A stretch of DNA of 64,000 nt from Bacteroidia bacterium (GTDB lineage: Bacteria; Bacteroidota; Bacteroidia; Bacteroidales; Azobacteroidaceae): positions 16,785 through 80,784 of the forward strand of contig BNYG01000006.1 in NCBI GenBank assembly GCA_026000155.1, written 5' to 3'. Every line of letters begins with the position of its first letter. Position 1 is the first letter of the stretch. The notes below the pieces were generated by a model that did no database searches, was not told the origin of the DNA, and saw only the letters and a list, made by a program, of their open reading frames with translations. Positions 1 through 8,784 of this stretch are shown here, piece by piece. The position numbers and the translations under genes are program-made.

Positions 1-2
1 CC

Positions 3-1415
3 AATAAAGAAACATTGCAATTGTCATTGCCTTATCGCAATCAAGGTGTTTCAGGTCGGTTCACTTATGGTTTTGACAGCCGTTACTTGGTCGAATTAAA
101 CTTCGGTTACAATGGCTCTGAAAGATTTCACAAATCCGAACGATTTGGTTTCTTTCCTGCTGTGGGTGGAGGCTGGATAGTTTCCAACGAGAAATTTTGG
201 AGCGGCTTGGAAAAAACCCTGCCCAAGTTTAAATTAAAAGGAACTTATGGTCTTGTGGGTAACGATGCCATCGGCGACGAAAATGACCGTTTCTTCTATC
301 TTTCGGAAATGAATATGGCGGAAGGCGGAAGAGGATACACCTTCGGACAAGGGCTTAATTCAGGCGGACAAACCAGGGACGGGGTAAGAATTCTCCGTTA
401 TGAAAACAAAGCAATTACTTGGGAAACAGCCTATAAAACCAATCTTGGTTTTGAATTAAATGTTTTAGGCAATTTTGAAATACAAGCGGATTATTTTACC
501 GAACAACGTAAAAATATCTTGATGACAAGAAGTTCAATTCCATCCACCATGGGTTTATCGGCAGATGTGAAAGCCAATGTGGGGGAAGCCAAAGCAGGCG
601 GATTTGATGCATCTATTGATTATAACAAATTTTTCAAGTCGGGTTTTTGGCTGCAAGGCAGGGCGAATTTCACGTATGCTCACAGCGAATTTACGCTTTA
701 TGAAGAACCGGAATACAAAGAAAAATACAAATCAAGGGTAGGCAATTCCCTCAATCAACAATACGGTTTAATTGCAGAACGATTGTTTGTGGATGATTAT
801 GAAGTGGCAAATTCGCCAACACAAACTTTTGGCGAATACATGGCAGGCGATATCAAATACCGGGATGTAAACGGCGACGGCATTATTACCGATTTGGACG
901 AAGTACCATTGGGCTATCCCGAAGTTCCTGAAATCGTTTATGGTTTTGGACTGTCGACAGGAAATGACAACTTCGATGTTTCACTTTTCTTCCAAGGACA
1001 GGCGCGTTCTTCGTTTTGGATTGATGCAACGGAAACAAGTCCGTTCAGCTTCAATGACAATGGTCAAAGACCTATCTTGAAAGTGTATGCCGACAGTCAC
1101 TGGTCGGAAAACAACCGCGACTTATATGCTATCTGGCCGCGTTTAAGCGAGAATGTCATAGCCAATAATACCCATAGAAGTTCTTGGTTTATGCGTGACG
1201 GATCATTCTTAAGACTTAAAACGCTTGAAGTGGGTTATAAATTGCCGAGAAAATTACTGAGGAAAGCGCATCTTGATAATATCCGGATTTATGCAACCGG
1301 CAACAATCTGTTGCTTTTCAGCAGATTCAACCTTTGGGATATTGAAATGGGAGGAAAAGGCTTAGGCTATCCTATTCAAAAAGTTTATAATGTTGGTATT
1401 CAAATTGGCTTTTAA
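3..1415 (+). CDS. SusC/RagA TonB-linked outer-membrane receptor, 5'-truncated
   Basis: This is the C-terminal part (about 470 residues) of a SusC-type TonB-dependent transporter. The frame is open from the first bases of the window, so the true start lies upstream. It shows the family's barrel repeats (YLVELNFGYNGSERF, FGFFPAVGGGWIVSNE), the conserved DVNGDGIITDLDEVPLGYP block, and the usual end: LKTLEVGYKLP, then IRIYATGNNLLLFS, ending in an aromatic-terminated strand (IQIGF). SusC proteins import glycan oligosaccharides across the outer membrane with a SusD lid. The SusD gene follows after 12 bases, so the two are co-transcribed. The substrate cannot be told from this fragment. Family assignment is secure. 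Confidence 0.95.
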   Translation, partial: NKETLQLSLPYRNQGVSGRFTYGFDSRYLVELNFGYNGSERFHKSERFGFFPAVGGGWIVSNEKFWSGLEKTLPKFKLKGTYGLVGNDAIGDENDRFFYLSEMNMAEGGRGYTFGQGLNSGGQTRDGVRILRYENKAITWETAYKTNLGFELNVLGNFEIQADYFTEQRKNILMTRSSIPSTMGLSADVKANVGEAKAGGFDASIDYNKFFKSGFWLQGRANFTYAHSEFTLYEEPEYKEKYKSRVGNSLNQQYGLIAERLFVDDYEVANSPTQTFGEYMAGDIKYRDVNGDGIITDLDEVPLGYPEVPEIVYGFGLSTGNDNFDVSLFFQGQARSSFWIDATETSPFSFNDNGQRPILKVYADSHWSENNRDLYAIWPRLSENVIANNTHRSSWFMRDGSFLRLKTLEVGYKLPRKLLRKAHLDNIRIYATGNNLLLFSRFNLWDIEMGGKGLGYPIQKVYNVGIQIGF

Positions 1416-1427
1416 TAATTATAAAAG

Positions 1428-3350
1428 ATGAAAAAGTTTATATTATCAATGACAGTTATTCTGTCGCTCGGTTTATTTTATTCGTGTGATTATCTGGATG
1501 TGGTTCCGGATAATGTAGCTACCTTGGACCATTCATTTGCGAATCGTCTGGAAGCTGAAAAGTTCTTGTTCACTTGCTATTCTTATATACCTAACACGGC
1601 CGGCGTTAGCGCCAATGTCGGACTTTGCGGCGCCGACGAAATATGGACCAACCGGTACAGAGAAAATGACGGTTTAAGAATAGCCAAAGGCGAGCAAAAC
1701 ATCAACGACCCGCTCATTAATTATTGGGAAGGACGAAGAGGCGCCAATGTCAATTTGTACAATGGCATTCGCGATTGCAATATTTTTCTTGAAATATTAG
1801 CAGACAAAAACAAGATATACGACTTGCCGGAAGATGTAAGACGCAGATGGACTTGCGAAGTGAAATTTCTGAAAGCTTTCTATCATTTCTATTTGTTCAG
1901 AATGTATGGACCTATCGTTATTGCGGACATGAATATTCCAATAGACGCTACTCCTGATGAAGTGCGCGTAAAACGGGCGCCGGTGGACGAAGTAGTCCAA
2001 TACATATCCGATTTATATGACGAAGCATTGGGCGATACGCAGAATCAAGACCTTCCTGTGGAAATCTTCAACAGGCAATTGGAATTGGGACGGGTCACTC
2101 AATCCGTTGTATTAAGCATGAAAGCCCGCTTGCTGGTTACCGCTGCCAGCCCGTTGTTCAACGGCAATCCGGATTATAAAAACTATAAAGACAAAGACGG
2201 TATGTTATTATTCCCGCAGGAGTACGACCCCAAAAAATGGGAAATAGCACGAGATGCTTGTAAAACGGCTTTGGATGCCTGTGTAGAAGCAGGCGTGGCG
2301 CCTTATATATTTTATACGGCAAAAAATCTGCAACCGGAAACGCTTCTTGACATCACTATCCGTAATTCTTTTTCCGACGATTTGTGGAGTTCCGAAATTA
2401 TTTGGGGATTATCCGGAGCCGGCCGCCGAGGAAACGACCAAATTCAACAGAAATCAATGTCGCGTCTGAATCCGAAAGCAACACAAAGTAATACTGTGGC
2501 TAATGATGAATTGAATCCGACCATTCAAATCACCAATTTTTACTACACAAAAAATGGCGTACCTATCACAGAAGATAAAACATGGCTTTCGGGTATGAGT
2601 AAAACAGATATTCTGCCGATTACTGCCGAATACAAATACAATTTGGCGGAAGGATATGATATTGCCGCCATGCACTTCGACCGCGAACCTCGTTTCTATG
2701 CCAATTTGGCTTTCGACGGTTCTATCTGGTATATGGAAAACAGCGCAAACGAAACCCAATGGACTGTGAAATCCCGTATTGGACAACAACAGTCAAGATA
2801 TGGAGCCGACTATTTTTCAGTGACCGGATACTGGCCTAAAAAATTGGTTAACTGGAAATACGTTATTTCGGACAACAACGAAAGAAAAGTAGTGGATTAT
2901 CCTTGGCCGGAAATGCGCTTGTCTGATTTATATCTTCTTTATGCGGAATCATTGTGTCAAACAGACGATTTGGACGGCGCTATTGAATATTTAGATAAAG
3001 TAAGGGATAGAGTCGGATTGAAAGGCATAGTTGAATCATGGTCGCTGTACTCCAATCAACCGAACAAATATAAATCCAAGGAAGGCTTGATGGAAATTAT
3101 CAAACAGGAACGTACCATTGAATTGATGTTCGAAGGCTCCCGCTTTTGGGATGTTCGCCGGTGGAAAGATTTGAACAAATTGAATCAAACCATTCAAGGC
3201 TGGGACATAGACCAGGAAACAGCCGAAGCTTATTACAGACCGAAAAGTGTATTCAATCAGTCTTTTATCGTTCCCCGCGACTATTTGTTTCCCATTCGGG
3301 AATACGCTCTGATAGTGAATCCCAACTTGAAGCAAAATCCGGGATGGTGA
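1428..3350 (+). CDS. SusD/RagB-type glycan-binding lipoprotein
   Basis: 640 residues. The N-terminus is a lipoprotein signal peptide (MKKFILSMTVILSLGLFYSC), with the lipid-carrying Cys at residue 20 followed by DYLDVVPDN. Typical SusD features follow: the CEVKFLKAFYHFYLFRMYGPIVI helix near residues 145-165, RAPVDEVVQYISDLYDEAL (TPR-like helix), and near the C-terminus the MRLSDLYLLYAESL and EGSRFWDVRRWKDLN motifs. It should sit on the cell surface as the lid of the preceding SusC and bind the incoming glycan. It is somewhat longer than the common 500-600 residues. The start is fixed by the signal peptide. Confidence 0.95.
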   Translation: MKKFILSMTVILSLGLFYSCDYLDVVPDNVATLDHSFANRLEAEKFLFTCYSYIPNTAGVSANVGLCGADEIWTNRYRENDGLRIAKGEQNINDPLINYWEGRRGANVNLYNGIRDCNIFLEILADKNKIYDLPEDVRRRWTCEVKFLKAFYHFYLFRMYGPIVIADMNIPIDATPDEVRVKRAPVDEVVQYISDLYDEALGDTQNQDLPVEIFNRQLELGRVTQSVVLSMKARLLVTAASPLFNGNPDYKNYKDKDGMLLFPQEYDPKKWEIARDACKTALDACVEAGVAPYIFYTAKNLQPETLLDITIRNSFSDDLWSSEIIWGLSGAGRRGNDQIQQKSMSRLNPKATQSNTVANDELNPTIQITNFYYTKNGVPITEDKTWLSGMSKTDILPITAEYKYNLAEGYDIAAMHFDREPRFYANLAFDGSIWYMENSANETQWTVKSRIGQQQSRYGADYFSVTGYWPKKLVNWKYVISDNNERKVVDYPWPEMRLSDLYLLYAESLCQTDDLDGAIEYLDKVRDRVGLKGIVESWSLYSNQPNKYKSKEGLMEIIKQERTIELMFEGSRFWDVRRWKDLNKLNQTIQGWDIDQETAEAYYRPKSVFNQSFIVPRDYLFPIREYALIVNPNLKQNPGW

Positions 3351-3352
3351 TG

Positions 3353-3374
3353 GGAACTAAGAACTAAGAACTAA
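3353..3374 (+). repeat. short tandem direct repeat (GAACTAA x3)
   Basis: Three near-tandem copies of GAACTAA lie in the gap between the SusD gene and the next lipoprotein gene. A related-looking simple repeat (GGAATTA units) lies at 31016-31030, in the equivalent SusD-to-lipoprotein gap of the fructan locus. No function is evident. Confidence 0.6.
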
Positions 3375-3387
3375 TAAATAAAAAAAT

Positions 3388-4599
3388 ATGAACACAATAA
3401 AAAAAATCATGTCCTGCTTATTGATGCTTTCCTTGTTTTATGGCTGTTCCGATATGGAACCACAACCCATTGAAAGCAACTCAAAAGCGCCGGGAAAGGT
3501 AAATGTTACCAATATTGAAAATACGCCTGGAGGAGCCATCATAACTTATACGCTCCCAAACGACCCCGATTTATTGTATGTAGTGGCAAGATATACAGAA
3601 AAAGGTGTTAAAAGAGAATTTAAGGCATCTTTCTATACCAATACGCTTGTCGTTGACGGATTAAGTAAAGAAGAAGATTACACAATTGAATTGACAGCGG
3701 TGAATCGCAGTGAAAAAAGTTCCGAAATTGTGCCGATTACCATTCATCCTTTAACGCCGCCGGTACGCGGGGTTTTTCAGTCATTGCAAGGCACAGCCAC
3801 TTTCGGCGGTATTGCTATTACGTTTGATAATCCATCGAAAGCATTTGTGGCTATCGGCGTTCTTACCACCGATGGAGAAGGCGTTTTTTACGAACACGAC
3901 ACTTTCTATTCTTCCCAGCCGAACGGCAAGTTTTCGGTGAGAGGTTTTGGCGACGGCGAAAGAGCATTCAAACTCTATGTCAAAGACAAATGGGACAACG
4001 TTTCCGATACAACGGAAGTAAAAGTGACTCCTATCGGAGAAACGGAATTGGATAAATCTTTGTTCCGGGAAATGAAACTGAAAGGCGATGCCGACCCGAC
4101 AGCATGGGGTGGACAATTCCGATATATCTGGGACGGTCGTGCTTTGGGTGATAATGAAGGGCAATGGGGTTTGCATACGGGAAACACCGCAGGAGTTCCC
4201 TCTGTAGTTACCTTTGATTTGGGTGTAAAAGCCACATTAAGCCGCTTCAAATTGTGGTTTATCATGGACGACAAGCACATGTATAACGACATGAGCCCAA
4301 GATTCTATGAAATCTGGGGACGCACCGAACCGATTGCCGCCAATGATGACGGAGATTTCTTCCCACATTGGTTTAAAATAGGAGACATTGAAAATGTGAA
4401 ACCTTCCGGACTTCCCTTAGGGCAATTGACCGACGACGACCGCGCTGCTGCAAGAAGAGGAGACGAATTAGTGCTCGAATACAACCAGTTTACCACCCGG
4501 TATATTCGTATAAAAAGTGTGAAGAATTGGAATAATATCAGCACGATGTGTTTCTCTGAAGTATCTTTCTGGGGAACGAAAATTGAGCCTATCAATTAA
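3388..4599 (+). CDS. PUL surface lipoprotein, DUF4959/DUF5126/DUF5000-type architecture
   Basis: 403 residues with a lipoprotein signal (MNTIKKIMSCLLMLSLFYGC, Cys20). Residues ~35-125 look like a fibronectin-III-like module (GKVNVTNIENTPGGAIITYT ... YTIELTAVNRSEKSSE). The middle repeats a similar fold. The C-terminal ~170 residues (WGGQFRYIWDGRALGDNEGQ ... TRYIRIKSVKNWNNISTMCF) look like a discoidin-type carbohydrate-binding sandwich. The order matches the DUF4959-DUF5126-DUF5000 lipoproteins usually found directly after SusC/SusD. The likely role is surface glycan binding that supports the SusCD pair. It is co-directional with the SusD gene, 37 bases downstream. The domain names are from memory of the family pattern. 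Confidence 0.8.
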   Translation: MNTIKKIMSCLLMLSLFYGCSDMEPQPIESNSKAPGKVNVTNIENTPGGAIITYTLPNDPDLLYVVARYTEKGVKREFKASFYTNTLVVDGLSKEEDYTIELTAVNRSEKSSEIVPITIHPLTPPVRGVFQSLQGTATFGGIAITFDNPSKAFVAIGVLTTDGEGVFYEHDTFYSSQPNGKFSVRGFGDGERAFKLYVKDKWDNVSDTTEVKVTPIGETELDKSLFREMKLKGDADPTAWGGQFRYIWDGRALGDNEGQWGLHTGNTAGVPSVVTFDLGVKATLSRFKLWFIMDDKHMYNDMSPRFYEIWGRTEPIAANDDGDFFPHWFKIGDIENVKPSGLPLGQLTDDDRAAARRGDELVLEYNQFTTRYIRIKSVKNWNNISTMCFSEVSFWGTKIEPIN

Positions 4600-4615
4600 A
4601 TTAAATTATTTACGT

Positions 4616-5836
4616 ATGAAATCAATAAAATATATTTTATTTGCCATTATAGGTGTAATAATCATATCCAACTGTTCCGACATGGATGATTATTTGAAAT
4701 ACACAGGCGGAAAAGAATTAGTATATCCCGGGAAAGTCGATTCTATCGTTTTCCATTCGGGAAGAGAACGGGTTTTATTTACCGGACTACTTATTTCAGA
4801 CCCCAATATCAAGAAAGTGGGTGTTTATTGGAACAACAAGACCGATTCGGTTATTATTCCGGTACAAAGAACAGCCGGTATTGATTCATTGGAGGTGAAT
4901 ATCCCTTTACCGGAAGGAGCCTACAATTTTCAGGTTTATTCCTACGATGGAGAAGGACATTCGTCTATCGTATCCAATGTCAGGGGAAATTCTTATGGCG
5001 CCACCTACGAAAATTCGTTGTACGACCGTCCAGTTAAAAACGCCATTCAGAGTCCGAATTATGCGACAATCAACTGGTATAACGGCGACCCGACTTGTTT
5101 TGTAAAGGTCATCTATACAGATAATAATGATAAACAACATTCGGTGTTTGTGCCTGCGAGCAAGGATACGACCCGATTGGACTATTGCAAACCCATGACA
5201 GATATTGTGTTGCAAACGTACTATCTGCCGGATGAAACCGCCGTAGATACTTTCAAGGTGGCTCAATCATGGACAATTGGCGCTGATGCCGACATGACTG
5301 AGACGTATATCAAAAATTCAGGCGCCGGCAATGTGGGTATCAGGGGTAATTTCTTGAATGGCAACAGCGAATGGGGCGAGCCTATCGACTGGATTGTAAC
5401 CGACCCTGTAAAAGTGAATGCCCACCAACATGGCTGGGCAAACAGAGATGGAGGCGTATTGCATCCTGAAACATGGGGGCAAGGCGACTTCAGCAATGGT
5501 AAAATTTATCAGGTATTTAATTTGCCGAAAGGAAAATACGAATTGGCTTACAATTGTTCAGGCTCCAACACAGCCAACAATGACAATGAAAGAGCGAGAG
5601 TAAATGCTTATTTCGTTGCAGCCAAGGGCGATTTACCGCCCGATATTGATGTGATTGAGTCTAACAGCAATACACTTGCCTTCTTCCATGGTGATGCCGT
5701 GGCTATCCGTGGCTGGCATACGATTTCTTTCACATTAGATGCCGATACAGAAATTAATATTGGATTTGTATTCAGTTTGAAGAATGAATCACAATTCCGC
5801 ATTAAAGAATTTCAACTGATGTATAAAGCAAAATAG
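4616..5836 (+). CDS. PUL surface lipoprotein, DUF4998-type
   Basis: About 406 residues from ATG 4616. The frame is open from 4583, but that would overlap the upstream gene and put residues before the signal peptide, so the downstream ATG is preferred. The signal is MKSIKYILFAIIGVIIISNC with lipid Cys20, then SDMDDYLKYTGGKELVYPGK, the characteristic start of DUF4998 lipoproteins. Fibronectin-like repeats follow. The last ~160 residues (GNVGIRGNFLNGNSEWGEPI ... FRIKEFQLMYKAK) look like a carbohydrate-binding jelly roll. It is last in the first PUL operon and is followed by a strong terminator. The likely role is an accessory surface glycan-binding protein. Confidence 0.8.
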   Translation: MKSIKYILFAIIGVIIISNCSDMDDYLKYTGGKELVYPGKVDSIVFHSGRERVLFTGLLISDPNIKKVGVYWNNKTDSVIIPVQRTAGIDSLEVNIPLPEGAYNFQVYSYDGEGHSSIVSNVRGNSYGATYENSLYDRPVKNAIQSPNYATINWYNGDPTCFVKVIYTDNNDKQHSVFVPASKDTTRLDYCKPMTDIVLQTYYLPDETAVDTFKVAQSWTIGADADMTETYIKNSGAGNVGIRGNFLNGNSEWGEPIDWIVTDPVKVNAHQHGWANRDGGVLHPETWGQGDFSNGKIYQVFNLPKGKYELAYNCSGSNTANNDNERARVNAYFVAAKGDLPPDIDVIESNSNTLAFFHGDAVAIRGWHTISFTLDADTEINIGFVFSLKNESQFRIKEFQLMYKAK

Positions 5837-5857
5837 TTAGGTGGTTTTTTTAGATAG

Positions 5858-5905
5858 AAAGGCATTCCCGAAGCAATGAGAAAAGCTTAGGGATGCCTTT
5901 TGTTA
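5858..5905 (+). terminator. intrinsic terminator after the first PUL operon
   Basis: The inverted arms AAAGGCAT and ATGCCTTT are extended by a CCC/GGG pairing after a bulge, with an inner AAGC/GCTT pairing. A short T run follows. The hairpin lies 22 bases after the stop of the DUF4998 lipoprotein. Confidence 0.75.
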
Positions 5906-5946
5906 AAATATTGGGGGCTTATCTTTCAACTTAATAAAAAGAATTT

Positions 5947-6251
5947 ATGAAAAAAAATATCATTTTTTTGATACCTGTATTTCTATTGCTTGTTTCGTGT
6001 CAAAACAGTAACAAACAAGCAGAACCGGTACAGGTAGCGGCTGGCCTGCTGATTGTCCAGAAGGGTACCATGCCGACTGGTATTATTGGTGGACGTCTTG
6101 TGCTCCAGACGCTTGCACAGGAGAAAAATTCGATCTTTGCGCAGGGAAGAAAGCGGGAGACTCTTGCTGGTACGGTGGTTATCCGTCATCATGTCAATCG
6201 TTTGCTGGTTCATCCTGTTTACATTGTTCGAATGCTTTTGGTGGCGCCTAA
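5947..6251 (+). pseudogene. small Cys-rich lipoprotein gene, apparently frameshifted
   Basis: The ATG at 5947 opens a clear lipoprotein signal (MKKNIIFLIPVFLLLVSCQN). The same frame then runs to 6285 as unconvincing sequence. From 6012 a different frame is open to a TAA at 6249-6251. It reads as a compact Cys/Trp/Gly-rich domain: GWPADCPEGYHADWYYWW, then SCAPDACTGEKFDLCAGKKA, SCWYGGYPSSCQSF and a final CLHCS, with eight Cys in about 70 residues. The signal peptide and the Cys-rich domain would join after a shift between about 6012 and 6045. This could be a real mutation, a sequencing error, or a programmed shift. It sits just upstream of a TlpA-like oxidoreductase gene, which suits a disulfide-rich exported product. 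I do not recognise the domain. Confidence 0.55.
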
Positions 6252-6266
6252 TTTTTTTGTAAATTG

Positions 6267-6337
6267 TTTAAGTCACACTGAATAAAGAGGATGATTGTAG
6301 CTAAAAAAAATCAACTATTTAGATAGCGTGACTTAAA
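6267..6337. repeat. inverted repeat TTTAAGTCAC / GTGACTTAAA
   Basis: TTTAAGTCAC at 6267-6276 is matched by its reverse complement at 6328-6337, about 50 bases apart, in the gap before the TlpA-like gene. A third copy of TTTAAGTCAC lies at 7963-7972, right after that gene. The copies may be a protein-binding site, boundary repeats or chance. No terminator-like T run adjoins them. Confidence 0.5.
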
Positions 6338-6378
6338 TGGTTATGTTGATTTTAGATAAAAATTTAAATAATAATAGT

Positions 6379-7908
6379 ATGAAACGAAGCATCGTAATGT
6401 TTTTTTTCAAGTATATTTTTATACTTGGCGCATGTATGTCCTTTTTTTCGTGTAAAGACACGCAAACCAATAGCAACATTTTACCGGAGCCTTTTATTAA
6501 GGGCGGAATTGCCAAAGTGTCCGGCAAATTGATAAATCCTCCCGACGGCGTATCTGAGATGACTCTCCAGTTTCCGAATCCAGTTACAGCCGAAGAAAGC
6601 ATCATCGAAACAAAGTTGGAGAAAGACGGCACTTTCCATTTCGAGGTTCCTATAGAATGTTCTTCCGTTATTGCCTTTATTTATGCACCCGGATATTACA
6701 GTACTTTGATAGCATTGTCACCTGATGAAGAAACCAATGTGGAAGTCAGGATTAATCGCGGATGGATAGGTATTGTTAAAAATACAGGATTTGAGCTTTT
6801 GACAAGGAAAGACAATGCCAATATTCAAACGGCGGTAAATAAATGGTTGGATTATTTGGATTATAGCGACGCTCCGAAACCGCTTTATGAAATGACACCG
6901 GAGGAATACGGGCAGTATGAAATGAATAAGACGAAAGTCAGAATCGATTATGCATTGCAAGGCCTTCAATTTTCGGATGCCGGCAGAAATTTTGCAATCA
7001 ATGAAATGAAACTGTGGCAATTAACCGGTCGTCTTTTTGCCTATAAAGAAGCAATGAAAAGTTTTGGCGACGAGAATCATAATATGTATAACGAACATCC
7101 TCAAGAACCCGACAGAGACTACTATTGTTTTTTAAAATCATTTAATCTGAATGACCCGCAATATCTCTATGTTATAAGTCGCTATTCGAGTACGATGCGA
7201 AGTATTCTTTCGGCTCCGGCATTGAATATTCCGCCAATTTCGGATACGCCGGTAGATAGTTGGTTGAAAGAGGTTAAAACAAATATTGCCGACCTGCTTG
7301 GTTTTGATTCCGGACAATTTTATGATATGCTGGCAGCCAATGCTTATGCTAAGCAGTTCAGAGATGACCTGACTCCCCTTTCAGACAAACAAATTGAAAA
7401 TATAAAAAAATATTTTGGAGAGGGGGAAATTGCCAAAATCCTTCTGAGAAAAAATAAAGAAATTCAAAAACGTTATGAAGAACGGTTTGCTTCTGTTATT
7501 AAAGAAACACCTGCCGTGCCAAAGGAGCAATTAATGGATGCCATAATTTCCAACTATAAAGGGAAAGTGGTATTGGTTGATTTCTGGGCTACCTGGTGTG
7601 AGCCTTGTTTGACGGCAATGGAAAAGATTAAAACGATTAAAGAAGAACTGAAAGATAAAAATGTAGTTTACGTTTACTTAACCACCGAATCTTCTCCCAA
7701 GGATTTATGGATTAATAAAATTAAAAGCATTCAAGGAGAACATTATTATTTGAACGGAAAAGATTGGGATTATATTTTGGATAGTTTCCAATTTACCGGA
7801 ATCCCGACTTATTTGCTTTATGATGCAAACGGTGCATTGAAAAACAAACAAGTTGCTTATCCGGGAACGGAAGAAATGAGAAAACGGATTGAAGAATTAT
7901 TGCCTTGA
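6379..7908 (+). CDS. TlpA-like thioredoxin-fold lipoprotein
   Basis: About 509 residues from ATG 6379; an upstream in-frame start at 6337 would precede the signal peptide. The signal sequence (MKRSIVMFFFKYIFILGACM, then SFFSC) has a lipobox Cys. A β-rich N-terminal region (SGKLINPPDGVSEMTLQF ...) resembles the DUF4369-like domain often fused to TlpA proteins. A helical middle follows. The C-terminal ~130 residues are a thioredoxin domain, GKVVLVDFWATWCEPCLTAM, with a redox-active CEPC pair at Cys407/Cys410 and a cis-Pro motif (FTGIPTYLLY). It should act in the periplasm as a thiol-disulfide oxidoreductase. Two Cys-rich small genes flank it and are plausible substrates; that link is inference. 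Confidence 0.85.
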   Translation: MKRSIVMFFFKYIFILGACMSFFSCKDTQTNSNILPEPFIKGGIAKVSGKLINPPDGVSEMTLQFPNPVTAEESIIETKLEKDGTFHFEVPIECSSVIAFIYAPGYYSTLIALSPDEETNVEVRINRGWIGIVKNTGFELLTRKDNANIQTAVNKWLDYLDYSDAPKPLYEMTPEEYGQYEMNKTKVRIDYALQGLQFSDAGRNFAINEMKLWQLTGRLFAYKEAMKSFGDENHNMYNEHPQEPDRDYYCFLKSFNLNDPQYLYVISRYSSTMRSILSAPALNIPPISDTPVDSWLKEVKTNIADLLGFDSGQFYDMLAANAYAKQFRDDLTPLSDKQIENIKKYFGEGEIAKILLRKNKEIQKRYEERFASVIKETPAVPKEQLMDAIISNYKGKVVLVDFWATWCEPCLTAMEKIKTIKEELKDKNVVYVYLTTESSPKDLWINKIKSIQGEHYYLNGKDWDYILDSFQFTGIPTYLLYDANGALKNKQVAYPGTEEMRKRIEELLP

Positions 7909-7998
7909 ACAAAGGAACATTTTTATTATTTTTATTACACTTCTTAATGGTCAAAAGGTTTCTTTAAGTCACTGTGTTAAATTTTAAATATACTGAAT

Positions 7999-8238
7999 AT
8001 GAATTTTAAAATGCTTTTCGGATTTTTTTCTGCCTTAATTTTGATTTTTTCTTCTTGTAAGAACGAAAACAAATACGAAAATGAAGTTAAAACAGGGCAA
8101 TCCACATTGTCAGGAGTGTTAACAGTAAAAGATAATACGGTAAATATTCAAGAAATAAACGTGTCTTTATCTGTTTTCCAAGTGATTTCCGGAGAACGGG
8201 GTGCCGAGTATAGAGAAGAAATAGAAAATTTAAATTGA
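7999..8238 (+). CDS. small predicted lipoprotein, unknown function
   Basis: 79 residues. The start MNFKMLFGFFSALILIFSSC fits a lipoprotein signal with the lipid Cys at residue 20; ATG 8008 is an alternative start. The mature part is only ~60 residues, charged at first (KNENKYENEVKTG) and then β-like (TVNIQEINVSLSVFQV). It ends abruptly, and it may be complete or the stump of a longer lipoprotein. It is co-directional with the TlpA-like gene and with the following tiny membrane ORF. I do not recognise it. Confidence 0.55.
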   Translation: MNFKMLFGFFSALILIFSSCKNENKYENEVKTGQSTLSGVLTVKDNTVNIQEINVSLSVFQVISGERGAEYREEIENLN

Positions 8239-8256
8239 TTAATAATCTGATGCATT

Positions 8257-8394
8257 ATGGTAACAACAGCAATAATATTTGTATTATTTTCACTTGTCTA
8301 TTTTGGCAGCATAAAACTATTGAATGAGAAAAATAATGAATTTTCCCAGTTCTTAGTGATATATATAGTGATGTATCTTTTAGATACTGTTTAA
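8257..8394 (+). CDS. tiny predicted membrane protein (45 aa)
   Basis: An ATG-to-TAA frame of 45 codons. It reads MVTTAIIFVLFSLVYFGSIK, a charged turn (LLNEKNNE), and a second hydrophobic stretch (FSQFLVIYIVMYLLDTV), so two TM helices are likely. The pattern (hydrophobic helix, short charged loop, hydrophobic helix) is like the start of the 122-residue membrane protein at 8785. It may be a real small protein, a truncated paralogue, or the 5' part of a gene that continues in the next frame after the A-rich stretch at 8392-8400. Confidence 0.45.
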   Translation: MVTTAIIFVLFSLVYFGSIKLLNEKNNEFSQFLVIYIVMYLLDTV

Positions 8395-8428
8395 AAATAA
8401 ATTAACTCAGGCAAGTAAAAAAGAGCCA

Positions 8429-8767
8429 ATGAAAGGATATACCATAAAAGGCAATAATATTTGTGTATTTGATTTAGGTGAACGCAAGATACAATCCCAT
8501 CATGATCATTGTGGTTTAGTAAGACTTAAAAGTGGTTATGAAGAAGATGATGATAATGATGATATATCTTGCTATGAGAATCACGGAAACCAAACTTGCA
8601 GTGATGCTTTCGGAATACACGAGGGTCGATGTGAATATATTTCGGGAGTTTGTATGGATTACAATGGGCCAGGTACAGATTGCGTCAATTCAAGTAGTCA
8701 TTTTATTGGGAGTGATTGTTTTTATGCTCTGGCACATTTTCATTGTTGGAATGAAATAATGCAATAA
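8429..8767 (+). CDS. small Cys-rich acidic protein, unknown function
   Basis: 112 residues with nine Cys (for example NNICVF, HDHCGL, DDISCYENHGNQTCSDAF, GRCEYISGVCMDYNG, GTDCVN, GSDCFYALAHFHCW) and an acidic run (YEEDDDNDDI). There is no signal peptide at this start. The frame is open upstream to 8384 without an ATG, so an N-terminus may have been lost or may lie in another frame. The even spacing of Cys suggests a disulfide-bonded or metal-binding small protein. Its neighbours are a thioredoxin-fold lipoprotein upstream and a membrane protein downstream. I do not recognise the family. Confidence 0.55.
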   Translation: MKGYTIKGNNICVFDLGERKIQSHHDHCGLVRLKSGYEEDDDNDDISCYENHGNQTCSDAFGIHEGRCEYISGVCMDYNGPGTDCVNSSSHFIGSDCFYALAHFHCWNEIMQ

Positions 8768-8770
8768 AGG

Positions 8771-8777
8771 AAGGAGG
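8771..8777 (+). promoter_or_regulatory. perfect Shine-Dalgarno (AAGGAGG)
   Basis: AAGGAGG lies 7 bases before the ATG at 8785. Bacteroidota genes rarely use such sites and others in this window lack them, so it supports the start and hints at foreign origin. Confidence 0.75.
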
Positions 8778-8784
8778 ATATATC

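Noticed and set aside
3353..3374. The GAACTAA triplet repeat as a CRISPR or regulatory array.
   Set aside because: It has only three 7-base units with no spacers, so it is best seen as a simple repeat.
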